Assembly (NCBI GenBank): GCA_015068395.1
Contig: SVKP01000105.1
Span: forward strand, 1 to 52,077
DNA length: 52,077 nt
Reading direction: 5' to 3'
DNA from: Oscillospiraceae bacterium
GTDB lineage: Bacteria > Bacillota > Clostridia > Oscillospirales > Oscillospiraceae
A program made the translations under genes and the position numbers. Position 1 is the stretch's first letter, and each line of letters opens with the position of its first letter. This document shows, piece after piece, positions 32,416 to 40,946 of this stretch. Under the pieces are notes generated by a model that was not told where the DNA came from, did no database searches, and saw nothing but the letters and a program-made list of their open reading frames with translations.

Positions 32416-35400
32416 ATGTCATTTGTCCACCTTCATGTGCATACGGAATACAGCCTGCTCGACGGAGCCTGCCGCATCCGCGATCTGCCGAAGCTGGTCA
32501 AATCCATGGGGCAGGACGCCTGTGCCATCACCGATCATGGGGTCATGTACGGCGTGATCGACTTTTATCGCGCCTGCAAGGCGGAGGGCGTCAAGCCGAT
32601 CATCGGCTGCGAGGTCTATGTCGCGCCGCGCACGCGCTTTGACAAGCAGCACGAGCTGGACAGCGAGGCGCGGCATCTGGTGCTGCTGTGCGAAAACGAG
32701 ACGGGCTACCGCAATCTCTCCTATCTGGTCTCGATGGCGCACATCGAGGGCTTTTACATCAAGCCGCGCATAGACCTCGACCTTCTGCGCGAGCATCACG
32801 AGGGGCTGATCGCGCTCTCCGCCTGCCTTGCAGGCGAGATACCGCGCCGCATCCGGGGCAGGGACTACGAGGGCGCGAAGCAGTACGCCCTGACGCTGTC
32901 CGAGATGTTTGGACCGGATCATTTCTACCTTGAGCTGCAGGATCACGGCATTCGCGACCAGGCGATCGTCAACCAGGGGCTGCTGCGCCTCCACGAAGAG
33001 ACCGGGCTTCCGCTGGTCGTCACCAACGACGCGCACTATCTGCGGAAAGAGGACGCCGAGGCGCACGACGTTCTGCTGTGCATTCAGACGGGCAAGACCG
33101 TGGACGACGAGAACCGTATGCGCTACCAGCCGCAGAACTTCTACCTCCGCTCCACGGAGGAGATGGCGGCGCTGTTTCCCGAACACCCCGAAGCAATTGA
33201 AAACACCGGGAAAATTGCCGAAATGTGCAATGTGGAGTTCACCTTCGGCAAATACCACCTGCCGGAATTCAAGCTGCCCGAGGGCTACGACAGTTTTTCC
33301 TACCTGAAAAAGCTCTGCGACGAGGGCTTTGCGGAACGCTACGGAGAGGGAAAAAAGGAGTATCGGGAGCGGCTGAAATACGAGCAGGACATGATCGAGA
33401 GGATGGGCTTCACGGACTATTTTCTCATCGTCTGGGATTTTGTCCGCTACGCGAAAAACGCCGGCATTCCCGTGGGGCCCGGCCGCGGCAGCGCGGCGGG
33501 CAGCATGGTCTCCTACTGCCTGCACATCACGGATATCGACCCGATGCAGTACGCGCTGTTTTTTGAGCGTTTTCTGAACCCGGAGCGTGTTTCCATGCCG
33601 GATATCGACATGGACTTCGGCGACACCCGCCGCGGCGAGGTCGTGGACTACGTCCGGCGCAAGTACGGGGACGACCATGTGGCGCAGATCGTCACCTTCG
33701 GCACGATGGCGGCGCGCGGCGTCCTGCGCGACGTCGGGCGCGCGCTCAACATGACCTATGCAGAGTGCGACGTCATCGCGAAGCTCGTTCCCTCCGCGCT
33801 GCACATTACGCTGGACGACGCGCTCAAGCTCTCACGCGAGCTGCGGGAGAAATACGAGGGCGACGAGCGCGTCAAAAAGCTGATCGATACGGCGAAGGCT
33901 TTGGAGGGGATGCCGCGCCACGCCTCGACGCACGCCGCGGGCGTCGTCATCACCAAGGAGCCGGTCGTCAACTATGTCCCGCTGGCACGCAACGACGAAA
34001 CCGTCGTCTGCCAGTACACAATGGTCACGCTCGAGGAGCTGGGGCTTCTCAAGATGGATTTTCTGGGACTTCGGAACCTGACGATCCTCGACGATGCCGT
34101 TAAAATGATTCGCGGCATAGAGCCGGACTTCTCGCTTGCAAAGATCCCCGACAACGATCCGGCGACCTATGAGATGCTGCAGCAGGGCAGGACCTCCGGC
34201 GTTTTCCAATTGGAATCCGCGGGCATGACCGGCGTATGCGTCGGGCTCAAGCCGGAGAACGTCGAGGACCTGACCGCCATCATCGCGCTCTACCGCCCCG
34301 GCCCGATGGACTCAATCCCGCGCTTTACCGCGTGCAAGCACGACCCCAAGCTCGTGACCTACGTGCATCCAGCCCTGGAGCCGATCCTCCGCGTTACCTA
34401 CGGCTGCATCGTCTATCAGGAGCAGGTCATCGAGATTTTCCGCCGCCTCGCGGGCTATTCGCTGGGGCAGGCGGACCTGATCCGCCGCGCCATGAGCAAG
34501 AAAAAGGCAAAGGACGTGGAGCGCGAGCGCGCGACCTTTGTCCACGGCGACCCGGAGCGCGGCATAGTCGGCTGCGTCGCCAACGGTATTCCCGAGGAGA
34601 CGGCGGAGGCGATCTATCAGGATATCTACGACTTTGCAAACTACGCCTTTAACAAGGCGCACGCGGTCAGCTACGCGGTGGTCGCGTATCAGACGGCGTA
34701 CTGTAAGCGCCACTATATGAAGGAGTACATGGCGGCGCTGCTGTCCAGCGTGCTGGATTCGTCCGAGAAGGTCAACGAGTATTTCAGCGAATGCAAGGAC
34801 AATGGCATCGCGTTGCTGCCGCCCGACGTCAACCACTCCGAGGCGGGCTTCACGGTGGAGGAGGACGGCATCCGCTTCGGTCTTGCTGCCATCAAGGGCA
34901 TTGGGCGCTCCCTGATCGCGCGGATGACGGCGGAGCGCGAAAAAAACGGTCCCTTCAACGACTTTAAGGACTTTTGCAGCCGTATGGACGGCGTGGACAT
35001 GAGCAAGCGCGCGGTGGACAGCCTGATCCGTGCCGGCGCGTTCGACTCCATGGGTTGCAAGCGCTCGCAGCTCAACGCAGTCTTTGAAAAGGTCATGGAC
35101 GGCATCGCGAGCAGCAACCGCGCGAATGTGGAAGGACAGATCGACTTTTTCGGCATGGGAGGCCAGCCAGAGAAGCACAGCGAGCTGGTTCTGCCGGATA
35201 TCCCGGAGTACAGCGCCGCGGAACGGATGTCAATGGAGAAGGAGACGATGGGGCTCTACCTCTCCGGGCACCCGATGGACGCCTATCGCACGGTGGTGCG
35301 TGCGTCAGGCGCCGTCCCGATCGGGCGCATACGCGACGACTTCGAGCAGGAGGGCGGGCCGACCTGCTTCTCCGACGGGCAGAGGGTCCTGCTCGCGGGC

Positions 35401-35883
35401 GTGGTCACAGCCAGCAAGACCAAGACCACAAAGAAAAACACACTGATGGCGTATGTCACGCTGGAGGACGATACCGGCTCGATGGAGCTGTTGTGCTTCA
35501 CGCGCTGCCTCGAAACCAGCGGGAGCTACCTGCGCGAGGGGCAGGTCATCGTCGCGGAGGGGAAGCTCTCCGTGCGTGACGAGAAGGCGCCGCAGCTCAT
35601 GTGCGACCGCGCGCAGCCGCTGTCGCTCGCCGGTGCTTCCGAAAAAGCGCAAAGCGAAGCGCCGGAGCCGCGAAGGACGCTCTATATCAAGCTCCCCTCC
35701 GGGGACTGCCCGGAAATGGAGCATGCCCGCCGTGTGCTTTATATGTTCGAGGGCAAGCAGAATCCAGTAAAGCTTCGCCTTGCGGACACGGGCAAGCTGC
35801 TCGGCACGTCCTGCGACCTGCATGATTCGCTCGTGCGGGAGCTGCGGGAAAAGCTGGGCGACGATAACGTGGTCGTAAAATAG
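32416..35883 (+). CDS. dnaE: DNA polymerase III subunit alpha (DnaE type)
   Basis: 1155 residues. Order of domains: PHP domain (HLHVHTEYSLLDG near the start), polymerase palm with catalytic Asp in MPDIDMDFGDTRRGEVVDYV (about 395-414), fingers (YRPGPMDSIPRF, YGCIVYQEQVIEIFRRLAGY), tandem HhH region (IRFGLAAIKGIGRSLI) and an OB fold (VLLAGVVTASKTKTTKKNTL). Length and order match DnaE1 of Clostridia, which works beside PolC. It ends the hprK operon. A stem-loop without a T-run follows at 35903-35928. Confidence 0.97.
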   Translation: MSFVHLHVHTEYSLLDGACRIRDLPKLVKSMGQDACAITDHGVMYGVIDFYRACKAEGVKPIIGCEVYVAPRTRFDKQHELDSEARHLVLLCENETGYRNLSYLVSMAHIEGFYIKPRIDLDLLREHHEGLIALSACLAGEIPRRIRGRDYEGAKQYALTLSEMFGPDHFYLELQDHGIRDQAIVNQGLLRLHEETGLPLVVTNDAHYLRKEDAEAHDVLLCIQTGKTVDDENRMRYQPQNFYLRSTEEMAALFPEHPEAIENTGKIAEMCNVEFTFGKYHLPEFKLPEGYDSFSYLKKLCDEGFAERYGEGKKEYRERLKYEQDMIERMGFTDYFLIVWDFVRYAKNAGIPVGPGRGSAAGSMVSYCLHITDIDPMQYALFFERFLNPERVSMPDIDMDFGDTRRGEVVDYVRRKYGDDHVAQIVTFGTMAARGVLRDVGRALNMTYAECDVIAKLVPSALHITLDDALKLSRELREKYEGDERVKKLIDTAKALEGMPRHASTHAAGVVITKEPVVNYVPLARNDETVVCQYTMVTLEELGLLKMDFLGLRNLTILDDAVKMIRGIEPDFSLAKIPDNDPATYEMLQQGRTSGVFQLESAGMTGVCVGLKPENVEDLTAIIALYRPGPMDSIPRFTACKHDPKLVTYVHPALEPILRVTYGCIVYQEQVIEIFRRLAGYSLGQADLIRRAMSKKKAKDVERERATFVHGDPERGIVGCVANGIPEETAEAIYQDIYDFANYAFNKAHAVSYAVVAYQTAYCKRHYMKEYMAALLSSVLDSSEKVNEYFSECKDNGIALLPPDVNHSEAGFTVEEDGIRFGLAAIKGIGRSLIARMTAEREKNGPFNDFKDFCSRMDGVDMSKRAVDSLIRAGAFDSMGCKRSQLNAVFEKVMDGIASSNRANVEGQIDFFGMGGQPEKHSELVLPDIPEYSAAERMSMEKETMGLYLSGHPMDAYRTVVRASGAVPIGRIRDDFEQEGGPTCFSDGQRVLLAGVVTASKTKTTKKNTLMAYVTLEDDTGSMELLCFTRCLETSGSYLREGQVIVAEGKLSVRDEKAPQLMCDRAQPLSLAGASEKAQSEAPEPRRTLYIKLPSGDCPEMEHARRVLYMFEGKQNPVKLRLADTGKLLGTSCDLHDSLVRELREKLGDDNVVVK

Positions 35884-35902
35884 TGAAAATCGCATCCTAT
35901 GG

Positions 35903-35928
35903 TGCCGCCGAATCTGTATTCGGCGGCA
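35903..35928 (+). terminator. Possible terminator after dnaE
   Basis: TGCCGCCGAAT/ATTCGGCGGCA form an 11-bp stem with a 4-base loop, 20 bases past dnaE. It lacks a T-run, so termination would be inefficient or factor-dependent. Confidence 0.5.
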
Positions 35929-35938
35929 TCGCACGTGT

Positions 35939-36004
35939 TCAACCGTCGGTTGAGCCGTGTCAAGGACCTCGCCATTGCGTTTTGCCGCATCGATGCGCTA
36001 TCAT
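35939..36004 (+). promoter_or_regulatory. Operator-like palindrome and promoter of HTH-TPR gene 1
   Basis: The palindrome TCAACCGTCGGTTGA (35939-35953, centre 35946) lies 29 bases from centre to the first base of TTGCGT (35975-35980). TATCAT (35999-36004) follows after 18 bases. The same palindrome core is found at the same 29-base distance before the paralogous gene at 46114. Confidence 0.65.
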
Positions 36005-36047
36005 AGGCACAACGACGTCGAACACATAACACAAGGAGAAAACATCA

Positions 36048-37091
36048 ATGGATATCGGAAACCAGATCAAGGCGCTGCGGCTTCGGCGCGGCGTGACACA
36101 GGACGCAATGGCGCAGCATTTCGGCGTGACGCCGCAGGCGGTGAGCAAGTGGGAGCGCGGGGAGTCTGTCCCGGACGTTGCCCTGCTGCCGGAGCTGTCT
36201 GCCTATTTCGGTGTGAGCATCGACGAGCTGTTTGCGCTTTCGGATGAAACGCATGTCACGCGGATCGAAAACATGCTCAACGACGTCCGCTTTATCGAGC
36301 CCGCGGACGTGGAAAAGGAACGGGCCTTTCTGCTCAACAAGGCGCAGCGCGAGCCAGAGAAGAGCGAAGCGTTTGAGCTGCTCGCAGAACTGGAGCTTCA
36401 CCTGGCGGACGAGCACAAAGCCCGCGCGGCAGAATACGCGCAGGAAGCGCTGCGGCGTGACCCGGAGTCTTCCGACGGCTATTATGCGCTCGTCCATGCC
36501 GGGGGCGGAAAGCACGTGGATCTGCGCAACAATTTGCACAGCGAGCTGATCTCCGACCTCAAGGAGAGGCTGGAAGCGCATTCGGAGATCCCGCACAGCT
36601 ATGTCTGGCTTGTCTCGTTGCTGCTCGACGACCGGCGCTTTGACGAGGCGAAGCGCTATTGCGAGCGGATGGAAAAGCGCTTTGGCGACGCGCGCTATCC
36701 GGGACTCTATGCAACGGGCTTCCGCATCCGGCTTGCGCTCGCCGAGAACGACAGGCAGACGGCAAAAGCGCTGTGGGAAAAGCTGGGGGCGGCGCACCCG
36801 CAGGATTGGAGCATCCAGCACGACGTCGGCGATTTTCAGACGCTCTCAGGGGACTATGCCGCCGCAAAGGAGAGCTACCGCCGCGCGATCGACCTGCAAA
36901 AAGCGCCGCGCTACACCGACCCGGTCGACTCGCTGGCGAAGGTCTGCGAAATGGACGCGGACTTCGCCGGTGCGATCGAGGCGCGCAGACTGGAGCTGGA
37001 GATCCTCTCGGACGACTGGCATGTCGACTTCGGAGAAGGCGTGGATAAGATCAAGCGCGACATTACCCGCCTGGAAGCCATGGACAAATAA
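36048..37091 (+). CDS. XRE-family regulator with TPR-type C-terminal domain (paralogue 1)
   Basis: 347 residues. Residues 1-70: Cro/C1 helix-turn-helix (MDIGNQIKALRLRRGVTQDA, FGVTPQAVSKWERGESVPD, LLPELSAYFGVSIDELF). The rest consists of helical TPR-like repeats (SYVWLVSLLLDDRRFDEAKRYCERM, AALWEKLGAAHPQD-like, LSGDYAAAKESYRRAIDLQKAPRYTD). This layout resembles regulators in which the TPR part senses a peptide or partner. It is homologous along its length to the 46114 product. Start ATG follows AAGGAG. It lies between dnaE and spoIIA, but its palindrome-bearing promoter is its own. Confidence 0.9.
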   Translation: MDIGNQIKALRLRRGVTQDAMAQHFGVTPQAVSKWERGESVPDVALLPELSAYFGVSIDELFALSDETHVTRIENMLNDVRFIEPADVEKERAFLLNKAQREPEKSEAFELLAELELHLADEHKARAAEYAQEALRRDPESSDGYYALVHAGGGKHVDLRNNLHSELISDLKERLEAHSEIPHSYVWLVSLLLDDRRFDEAKRYCERMEKRFGDARYPGLYATGFRIRLALAENDRQTAKALWEKLGAAHPQDWSIQHDVGDFQTLSGDYAAAKESYRRAIDLQKAPRYTDPVDSLAKVCEMDADFAGAIEARRLELEILSDDWHVDFGEGVDKIKRDITRLEAMDK

Positions 37092-37109
37092 AAACAGATA
37101 AATCATAAA

Positions 37110-37145
37110 GTCCCGCACGTTTCGACAAAAAGAAACGTGCGGGAC
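37110..37145 (+). terminator. Stem-loop after HTH-TPR gene 1
   Basis: GTCCCGCACGTTTC/GAAACGTGCGGGAC, a perfect 14-bp stem with an 8-base loop but no T-run. Confidence 0.6.
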
Positions 37146-37209
37146 AAACTATAATCGGTTCATGCCAAAGATGGGTATAAAACAATTTTATGTTGGCAAG
37201 GGGGATACG

Positions 37210-37518
37210 ATGGACATAAAGACAAGGACGGAGGAGGGCAGGCTGACGGTCAGCCTCCGGGGCGAGCTGGACCACCACGCCGCGCGGGGAACGGTGACAG
37301 CGCTGGAACGCGAACTGGACGCGGCGCTGCCGATGCGCCTCACGCTGGATTTCGGCGGCGTTACGTTTATGGACAGCTCCGGCATCGCGGTCGTGATGCG
37401 CGCGTTTCGCAGGATGACGGCGCTGGGCGGGCGTCTGGAGCTAATCAACGTGCCGGAACAGGCAAAAAGGGTATTTGACGCCGCGGGCATCACAAGCCGC
37501 GTCGGAATGGAGGGCTGA
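37210..37518 (+). CDS. spoIIAA: Anti-anti-sigma factor SpoIIAA
   Basis: 102 residues. STAS-domain antagonist of the SpoIIAB anti-sigma kinase; when dephosphorylated it releases sigma F in the forespore. Start ATG 37210 (MDIKTRTEEGRLTVSLRGEL) is preceded by AAGGGGG; the frame beginning at 37162 is too long. The phosphorylated serine lies in LDFGGVTFMDSSGIAVVMRAFR (DSSG motif). First gene of the three-gene spoIIA operon; six bases separate it from spoIIAB. Confidence 0.95.
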   Translation: MDIKTRTEEGRLTVSLRGELDHHAARGTVTALERELDAALPMRLTLDFGGVTFMDSSGIAVVMRAFRRMTALGGRLELINVPEQAKRVFDAAGITSRVGMEG

Positions 37519-37523
37519 ATGCC

Positions 37524-37970
37524 ATGAAGGTGAAACCGAACAATTACATAGCAATCGAGTTCCTGAGCCGCAGCGCAAACGAGGGCTTCGCTCGGACCGC
37601 TGTCGCCGCTTTTGCGGCGCAGCTCGACCCCACGCTCGACGAGCTGGGCGACATCAAAACCGCCGTCAGCGAGGCGGTGACCAACGCCATCGTCCACGCA
37701 TATCCTGACGCTCTGGGAAAAATATCCCTGCGCGCCAGTATCTTCGACGGCAACCTTCTGGAAATCGTCGTGCGGGACTGGGGCTGCGGCATCGGCGACA
37801 TAGAGCAGGCGCGCGAGCCGCTGTTCACTACCGGCGGCGAGGAGCGCAGCGGCATGGGCTTTACGATCATGGAGAGCTTTATGGAGTCGCTGAACGTACG
37901 CTCGACGCCCGGAAAGGGAACCGTCGTAAAGATGAAGCGCAGGATCGCGCAGCGCAGCGGGAGAAAATGA
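37524..37970 (+). CDS. spoIIAB: Anti-sigma F factor SpoIIAB (protein kinase)
   Basis: 148 residues. Binds and inhibits sigma F and phosphorylates SpoIIAA. GHKL-type ATP-binding boxes: N box in AVSEAVTNAIVHAYPDALG, G1 box in IVVRDWGCGIGDIEQAREPL, G2 box in SGMGFTIMESFMESLNV with GKGTVVKM. Start ATG follows GGCTGAATGCC without a strong ribosome site, so translational coupling to spoIIAA is likely. Its stop overlaps the sigF start (ATGA). Confidence 0.96.
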   Translation: MKVKPNNYIAIEFLSRSANEGFARTAVAAFAAQLDPTLDELGDIKTAVSEAVTNAIVHAYPDALGKISLRASIFDGNLLEIVVRDWGCGIGDIEQAREPLFTTGGEERSGMGFTIMESFMESLNVRSTPGKGTVVKMKRRIAQRSGRK

Positions 37971-38671
37971 GCGAGGAGACCTTTGCGCTGCTCGAACGGG
38001 CGCAGCAGGGCGACGAAACAGCCTGCGAGCAGGTGCTGAGCGAGAACACAGGACTGATCTGGAGCATTGTCAAGCGTTATTATGGGCGCGGCGTCGAGCC
38101 GGACGACCTCTATCAGCTGGGCTGCCTTGGTTTTTTGAAGGCGGTGCGGGGCTTCGACCATGCATACGGCACGCAGTTTTCGACCTATGCCGTGCCGAAG
38201 ATCGCGGGCGAGATACGTCGATTTCTGCGGGACGACGGCCCGATCAAGGTCGAGCGCAGCGTTCGCGAACGCGCGATGACTGTGCGGGGAGCGCGGGATA
38301 AGCTTCTGGCACAGCTGGGGCGCGAGCCTGCGCTCTCCGAGCTTTCGGAGGCAACGGGACTTGCGCCGGAGGAGCTTGCGGAGCTCGAGCTCGCCACGTC
38401 GCAGCCGGAGTCGCTGCAGCAGGAGCTGAGCGACGGCTTGACTCTGGAAAGCACCCTCGGCGGGGAACCGCCGGAGGACAGCATGGTCGAGCGGCTTGCG
38501 CTGCGCGAGCTGATCGACGCGCTGCCCGAACGGGAAAAGCTGACGATACTCCTGCGGTTTTACAAAGGGCTCACGCAGGAACAGAGCGCGCGAATACTCG
38601 GCGTTTCGCAGGTGCAGGTCTCCCGGCTGGAACACAAGGCGCTCAAGAGCCTGCGGGAACGCCTGTTATAG
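37967..38671 (+). CDS. sigF: RNA polymerase sigma F factor (SpoIIAC)
   Basis: 234 residues. First forespore-specific sigma factor. Region 2 is LLERAQQGDETACEQVLSEN, GLIWSIVKRYYGRGVEPDDLYQLGCLGFLKAVRGFDHAYGTQFSTYAVPKIAGEIRRFLRDDGPIKVERS, region 3 follows, and region 4 is LPEREKLTILLRFYKGLTQEQSARILGVSQVQVSRLEHKALKSLRE. Immediate ATGA overlap with spoIIAB. Its presence is strong evidence that the organism makes endospores. Confidence 0.97.
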   Translation: MSEETFALLERAQQGDETACEQVLSENTGLIWSIVKRYYGRGVEPDDLYQLGCLGFLKAVRGFDHAYGTQFSTYAVPKIAGEIRRFLRDDGPIKVERSVRERAMTVRGARDKLLAQLGREPALSELSEATGLAPEELAELELATSQPESLQQELSDGLTLESTLGGEPPEDSMVERLALRELIDALPEREKLTILLRFYKGLTQEQSARILGVSQVQVSRLEHKALKSLRERLL

Positions 38672-38693
38672 CGCATATATAGTTTACATAATA

Positions 38694-39491
38694 TTATTGA
38701 CGCTGTTCGGTGACGCTCTCGACGGAGGGCAGGGCGGAGGGAGCGTCGTTCTCAGCCTGAAACTCCGTCATCGTGCGCCAATAGCGCTTTGGCATATGGG
38801 TCATACGCAGCCGCGGGTTTTCACGCTCCCGAATGGCTACGGTATCGTAAAACCGTTTCCAGAGTCGGCGGTAGACCGCCTCCTCGGCGTCAGGAGGCGC
38901 GGCTTCAAAGCTGTCGAGCGGCACGATGCGCGAGCGGCCGTTGGCGTAAAACAGCGCTTCGCGGTGCGTACGGTCGTAGATGAAGAAGCTCTCCTCGTGG
39001 CAGCGCTCGCAAAAATGCGCGCGCAGCAGCGGCAGCACGCGGTTTTTCGGCTCGATCTCCGCGCTGAGTATGCCTTCGTAGATGGAAAAGCGCAGAAAGC
39101 CGCGCAAATGCTCCACCTCTGTGGACATATTCCGCACGGCGCGCAGCAGGGGCTGATAATCGTCGTCGGAAAGCTTTGTCAAATAGGCTTTGCCCTCGCG
39201 ATAAAGTTTGGCGACAAAGCGGTAGATGGCAAGCTCCTTTTCCTCCAGACAGGTCAAAAACACGCGGCGCAGAAAGGACGGCACATCGCTCGAGAGCTTG
39301 CGCAGGCTCCTCTCGACCCGCGCGGCATGCTCCTGCACCGTCGGCACCGCGCGTACCTCATACAGACAGAGCTCGGCGTCCTCATCGCAGAAAAAAGCGG
39401 TGGGGCGCTCTTTTTGTGTGTAGCTTTCGTAGATACAGCACAAAAGCCCGGCGAAGCTGCCATCGTATTGATAGATGATTTCTTTCCACAT
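38694..39491 (-). CDS. TIGR03915/DUF4130-type DNA metabolism protein
   Basis: 265 residues from ATG 39491 with GGGAGGCGG upstream. The pattern IIYQYDGSFAGLLCCIYESY near the start, KLSSDVPSFLRRVFLTCLEE, the run RAVRNMSTEVEHLRGFLRFSIYEG and the ending YDTVAIRERENPRLRMTHMP KRYWRTMTEF agree with the TIGR03915 'probable DNA metabolism protein' family. It accompanies the TIGR03916 radical SAM protein as here, 14 bases downstream. In other bacteria the same domain is fused to a uracil-DNA glycosylase. Exact biochemistry unknown; DNA repair is supported by the partner and by the SOS-like promoter. Confidence 0.88.
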   Translation of the reverse strand: MWKEIIYQYDGSFAGLLCCIYESYTQKERPTAFFCDEDAELCLYEVRAVPTVQEHAARVERSLRKLSSDVPSFLRRVFLTCLEEKELAIYRFVAKLYREGKAYLTKLSDDDYQPLLRAVRNMSTEVEHLRGFLRFSIYEGILSAEIEPKNRVLPLLRAHFCERCHEESFFIYDRTHREALFYANGRSRIVPLDSFEAAPPDAEEAVYRRLWKRFYDTVAIRERENPRLRMTHMPKRYWRTMTEFQAENDAPSALPSVESVTEQRQ

Positions 39492-39505
39492 TTCCGCCTC
39501 CCATA

Positions 39506-40774
39506 TCATCCGACGGCGTCGAACATGGACAGCTGTTCGCCCGTATCCACCGGGAGCGCGGCGCGCTCCAGCGCCATCAGATTTGCCGCGACGCCGGCAT
39601 ACGAAAGGCGCAGCGGCGTGGCAAGACGCCCGGAGCAGGTGAGAAAATACTGCGCGCGTTTCATCACAACGCCGAGCTTTTTCAAATCGTCGGCAGAGAG
39701 CGGGCCCGTGCGCCTTGCGACAAGAATACGCCGCGCCGACACGACTCCGACGCCAGGAACGCGTAATAGCGCCTCATAATCCGCTCGGTTTGCCTCGACG
39801 GGAAAGAACTCCGGGTGGCGCAGCGCCCAGCAGCATTTGGGGTCGAGCCGGGGATCGAAGTTGCTCTGCGCCTCATCCAGCAACTCGGAGGCATGGAAGC
39901 CATAGAAGCGCAGCAGCCAGTCCGCCTGATAGAGCCTGTGCTCGCGCAGCAGCGGCGGCTTGGTATCCGTCGAGGGCAGCAGCGTGTTTTCAACCACCGG
40001 GACATAGGCGGAGTAGAACACACGTTTGAGCCGATAATTCTTATAGAGTGATTCGGTGAGGGTGAGGATGTGCCGGTCGCTCTCATCGGTCGCGCCGACA
40101 ATCAGCTGCGTGCTCTGCCCGGCGGGGGCAAAGCGCAGCGCGGAGCGGTATTTTACCAGCTCCGCCTTGCTCTCGGCGGCCTGATCCCGAATCTGGCGCA
40201 TCGGCGTCAGGATCGCGCTTTTGGTCTTGTTCGGCGCGAGCGCGCGGAGCGATGCCTCGCTGGGCAGCTCGATGTTGACGCTCAGCCGGTCGGCCAGCAG
40301 CCCGAGCTGCGTGACCAGCTCGCGCGAAGCGCCGGGGATCGCCTTGGCATGGATATAGCCGTTGAAGCGATACTCACCCCGCAGGATCGACAGCGCGCGG
40401 ATCATCAGCTCCATCGTGCGGTCGGGAGACCCGAGCACGGCGGAGGAGAGGAACAGCCCCTCAATGTAGTTGCGCCGGTAAAAACCAATGGTCAGCTCCG
40501 CAAGCTCCTCCGGCGTGAATGAGGCGCGCGGCGTATCGCTCGTGCGTCGGTTGACGCAATAGCTGCAATCGTAGCAGCAGTCGTTCGAGAGCAGGACCTT
40601 CAAAAGCGTCACACAGCGCCCGTCCGCGCTGAACGTATGGCAGCAGCCCGCGATAGAGGAAGAGGTGCAGCCGATCATCCCTTCCTTATGACCTCGCCGC
40701 GCGCCGCTGGACGTGCAGGCGGCGTCATACTTCGCGGCGTCCGAGAGGACGGTGAGCTTATCGAGCAGCTCCAT
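39506..40774 (-). CDS. Putative DNA modification/repair radical SAM protein (TIGR03916)
   Basis: 422 residues, with start ATG 40774 (MELLDKLTVLSDAAKYDAAC). Radical SAM cluster cysteines are in LLSNDCCYDCSYCVNRRTSD (CxxxCxxC). The family pattern FTPEELAELTIGFYRRNYIEGLFLSSAVLGSPD is present. The C-terminal HhH-like region VPGVGVVSARRILVAR suggests DNA binding. The N-terminal part carries several more Cys (GCTSSSIAGCCHTF). The family is linked by genome context to DNA repair but its chemistry is not established. Its first bases overlap the small membrane-protein gene, and TIGR03915 follows. The promoter at 40918-40946 carries a LexA-like box. Confidence 0.9.
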   Translation of the reverse strand: MELLDKLTVLSDAAKYDAACTSSGARRGHKEGMIGCTSSSIAGCCHTFSADGRCVTLLKVLLSNDCCYDCSYCVNRRTSDTPRASFTPEELAELTIGFYRRNYIEGLFLSSAVLGSPDRTMELMIRALSILRGEYRFNGYIHAKAIPGASRELVTQLGLLADRLSVNIELPSEASLRALAPNKTKSAILTPMRQIRDQAAESKAELVKYRSALRFAPAGQSTQLIVGATDESDRHILTLTESLYKNYRLKRVFYSAYVPVVENTLLPSTDTKPPLLREHRLYQADWLLRFYGFHASELLDEAQSNFDPRLDPKCCWALRHPEFFPVEANRADYEALLRVPGVGVVSARRILVARRTGPLSADDLKKLGVVMKRAQYFLTCSGRLATPLRLSYAGVAANLMALERAALPVDTGEQLSMFDAVG

Positions 40775-40883
40775 GGCTTCGCTGTGCGTTGCGCGGGTTA
40801 TCCAGCAGCTCAATGAGCTTCATCAGGTTTGCGGACGCGGCAAAAGCGCCGATCGTCACAAGAAACAAGGTCAAAGATGTCAT
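40758..40883 (-). CDS. Small membrane protein (41 aa) at the head of the SOS-type operon
   Basis: AGGGAGTGAG lies just before ATG 40883. The peptide (MTSLTLFLVTIGAFAASANL, then MKLIELLDNPRNAQRSHGAA R) has one hydrophobic segment (4-21) and a polar tail. Its end overlaps the radical SAM start by 17 bases, so translation may be coupled. It is the first gene behind the promoter with the LexA-like box. SOS operons often contain small membrane division inhibitors (YneA, SidA types), but similarity to those is not visible; this idea is inference. Confidence 0.6.
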   Translation of the reverse strand: MTSLTLFLVTIGAFAASANLMKLIELLDNPRNAQRSHGAAR

Positions 40884-40917
40884 AGCACTCACTCCCTGGA
40901 ACTGTTGTTCGATAAGG

Positions 40918-40946
40918 ATTATAAATCGAACATACGTACTTGTCAA
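40918..40946 (-). promoter_or_regulatory. Consensus promoter with internal LexA-like SOS box
   Basis: Minus-strand TTGACA (40946-40941), 17-base spacer, TATAAT (40923-40918), a perfect consensus. The spacer contains CGAACATACGTAC (40927-40939 in plus orientation), close to the Gram-positive LexA box CGAACnnnnGTTCG (second half GTAC/T instead of GTTC). A second CGAAC half-site is a few bases further on (about 40954-40958). LexA bound here would block RNA polymerase. Confidence 0.75.

Noticed and set aside
32419-33804. 461-codon minus-strand frame over dnaE
   Set aside because: Shadow of the PHP and polymerase domains of dnaE.
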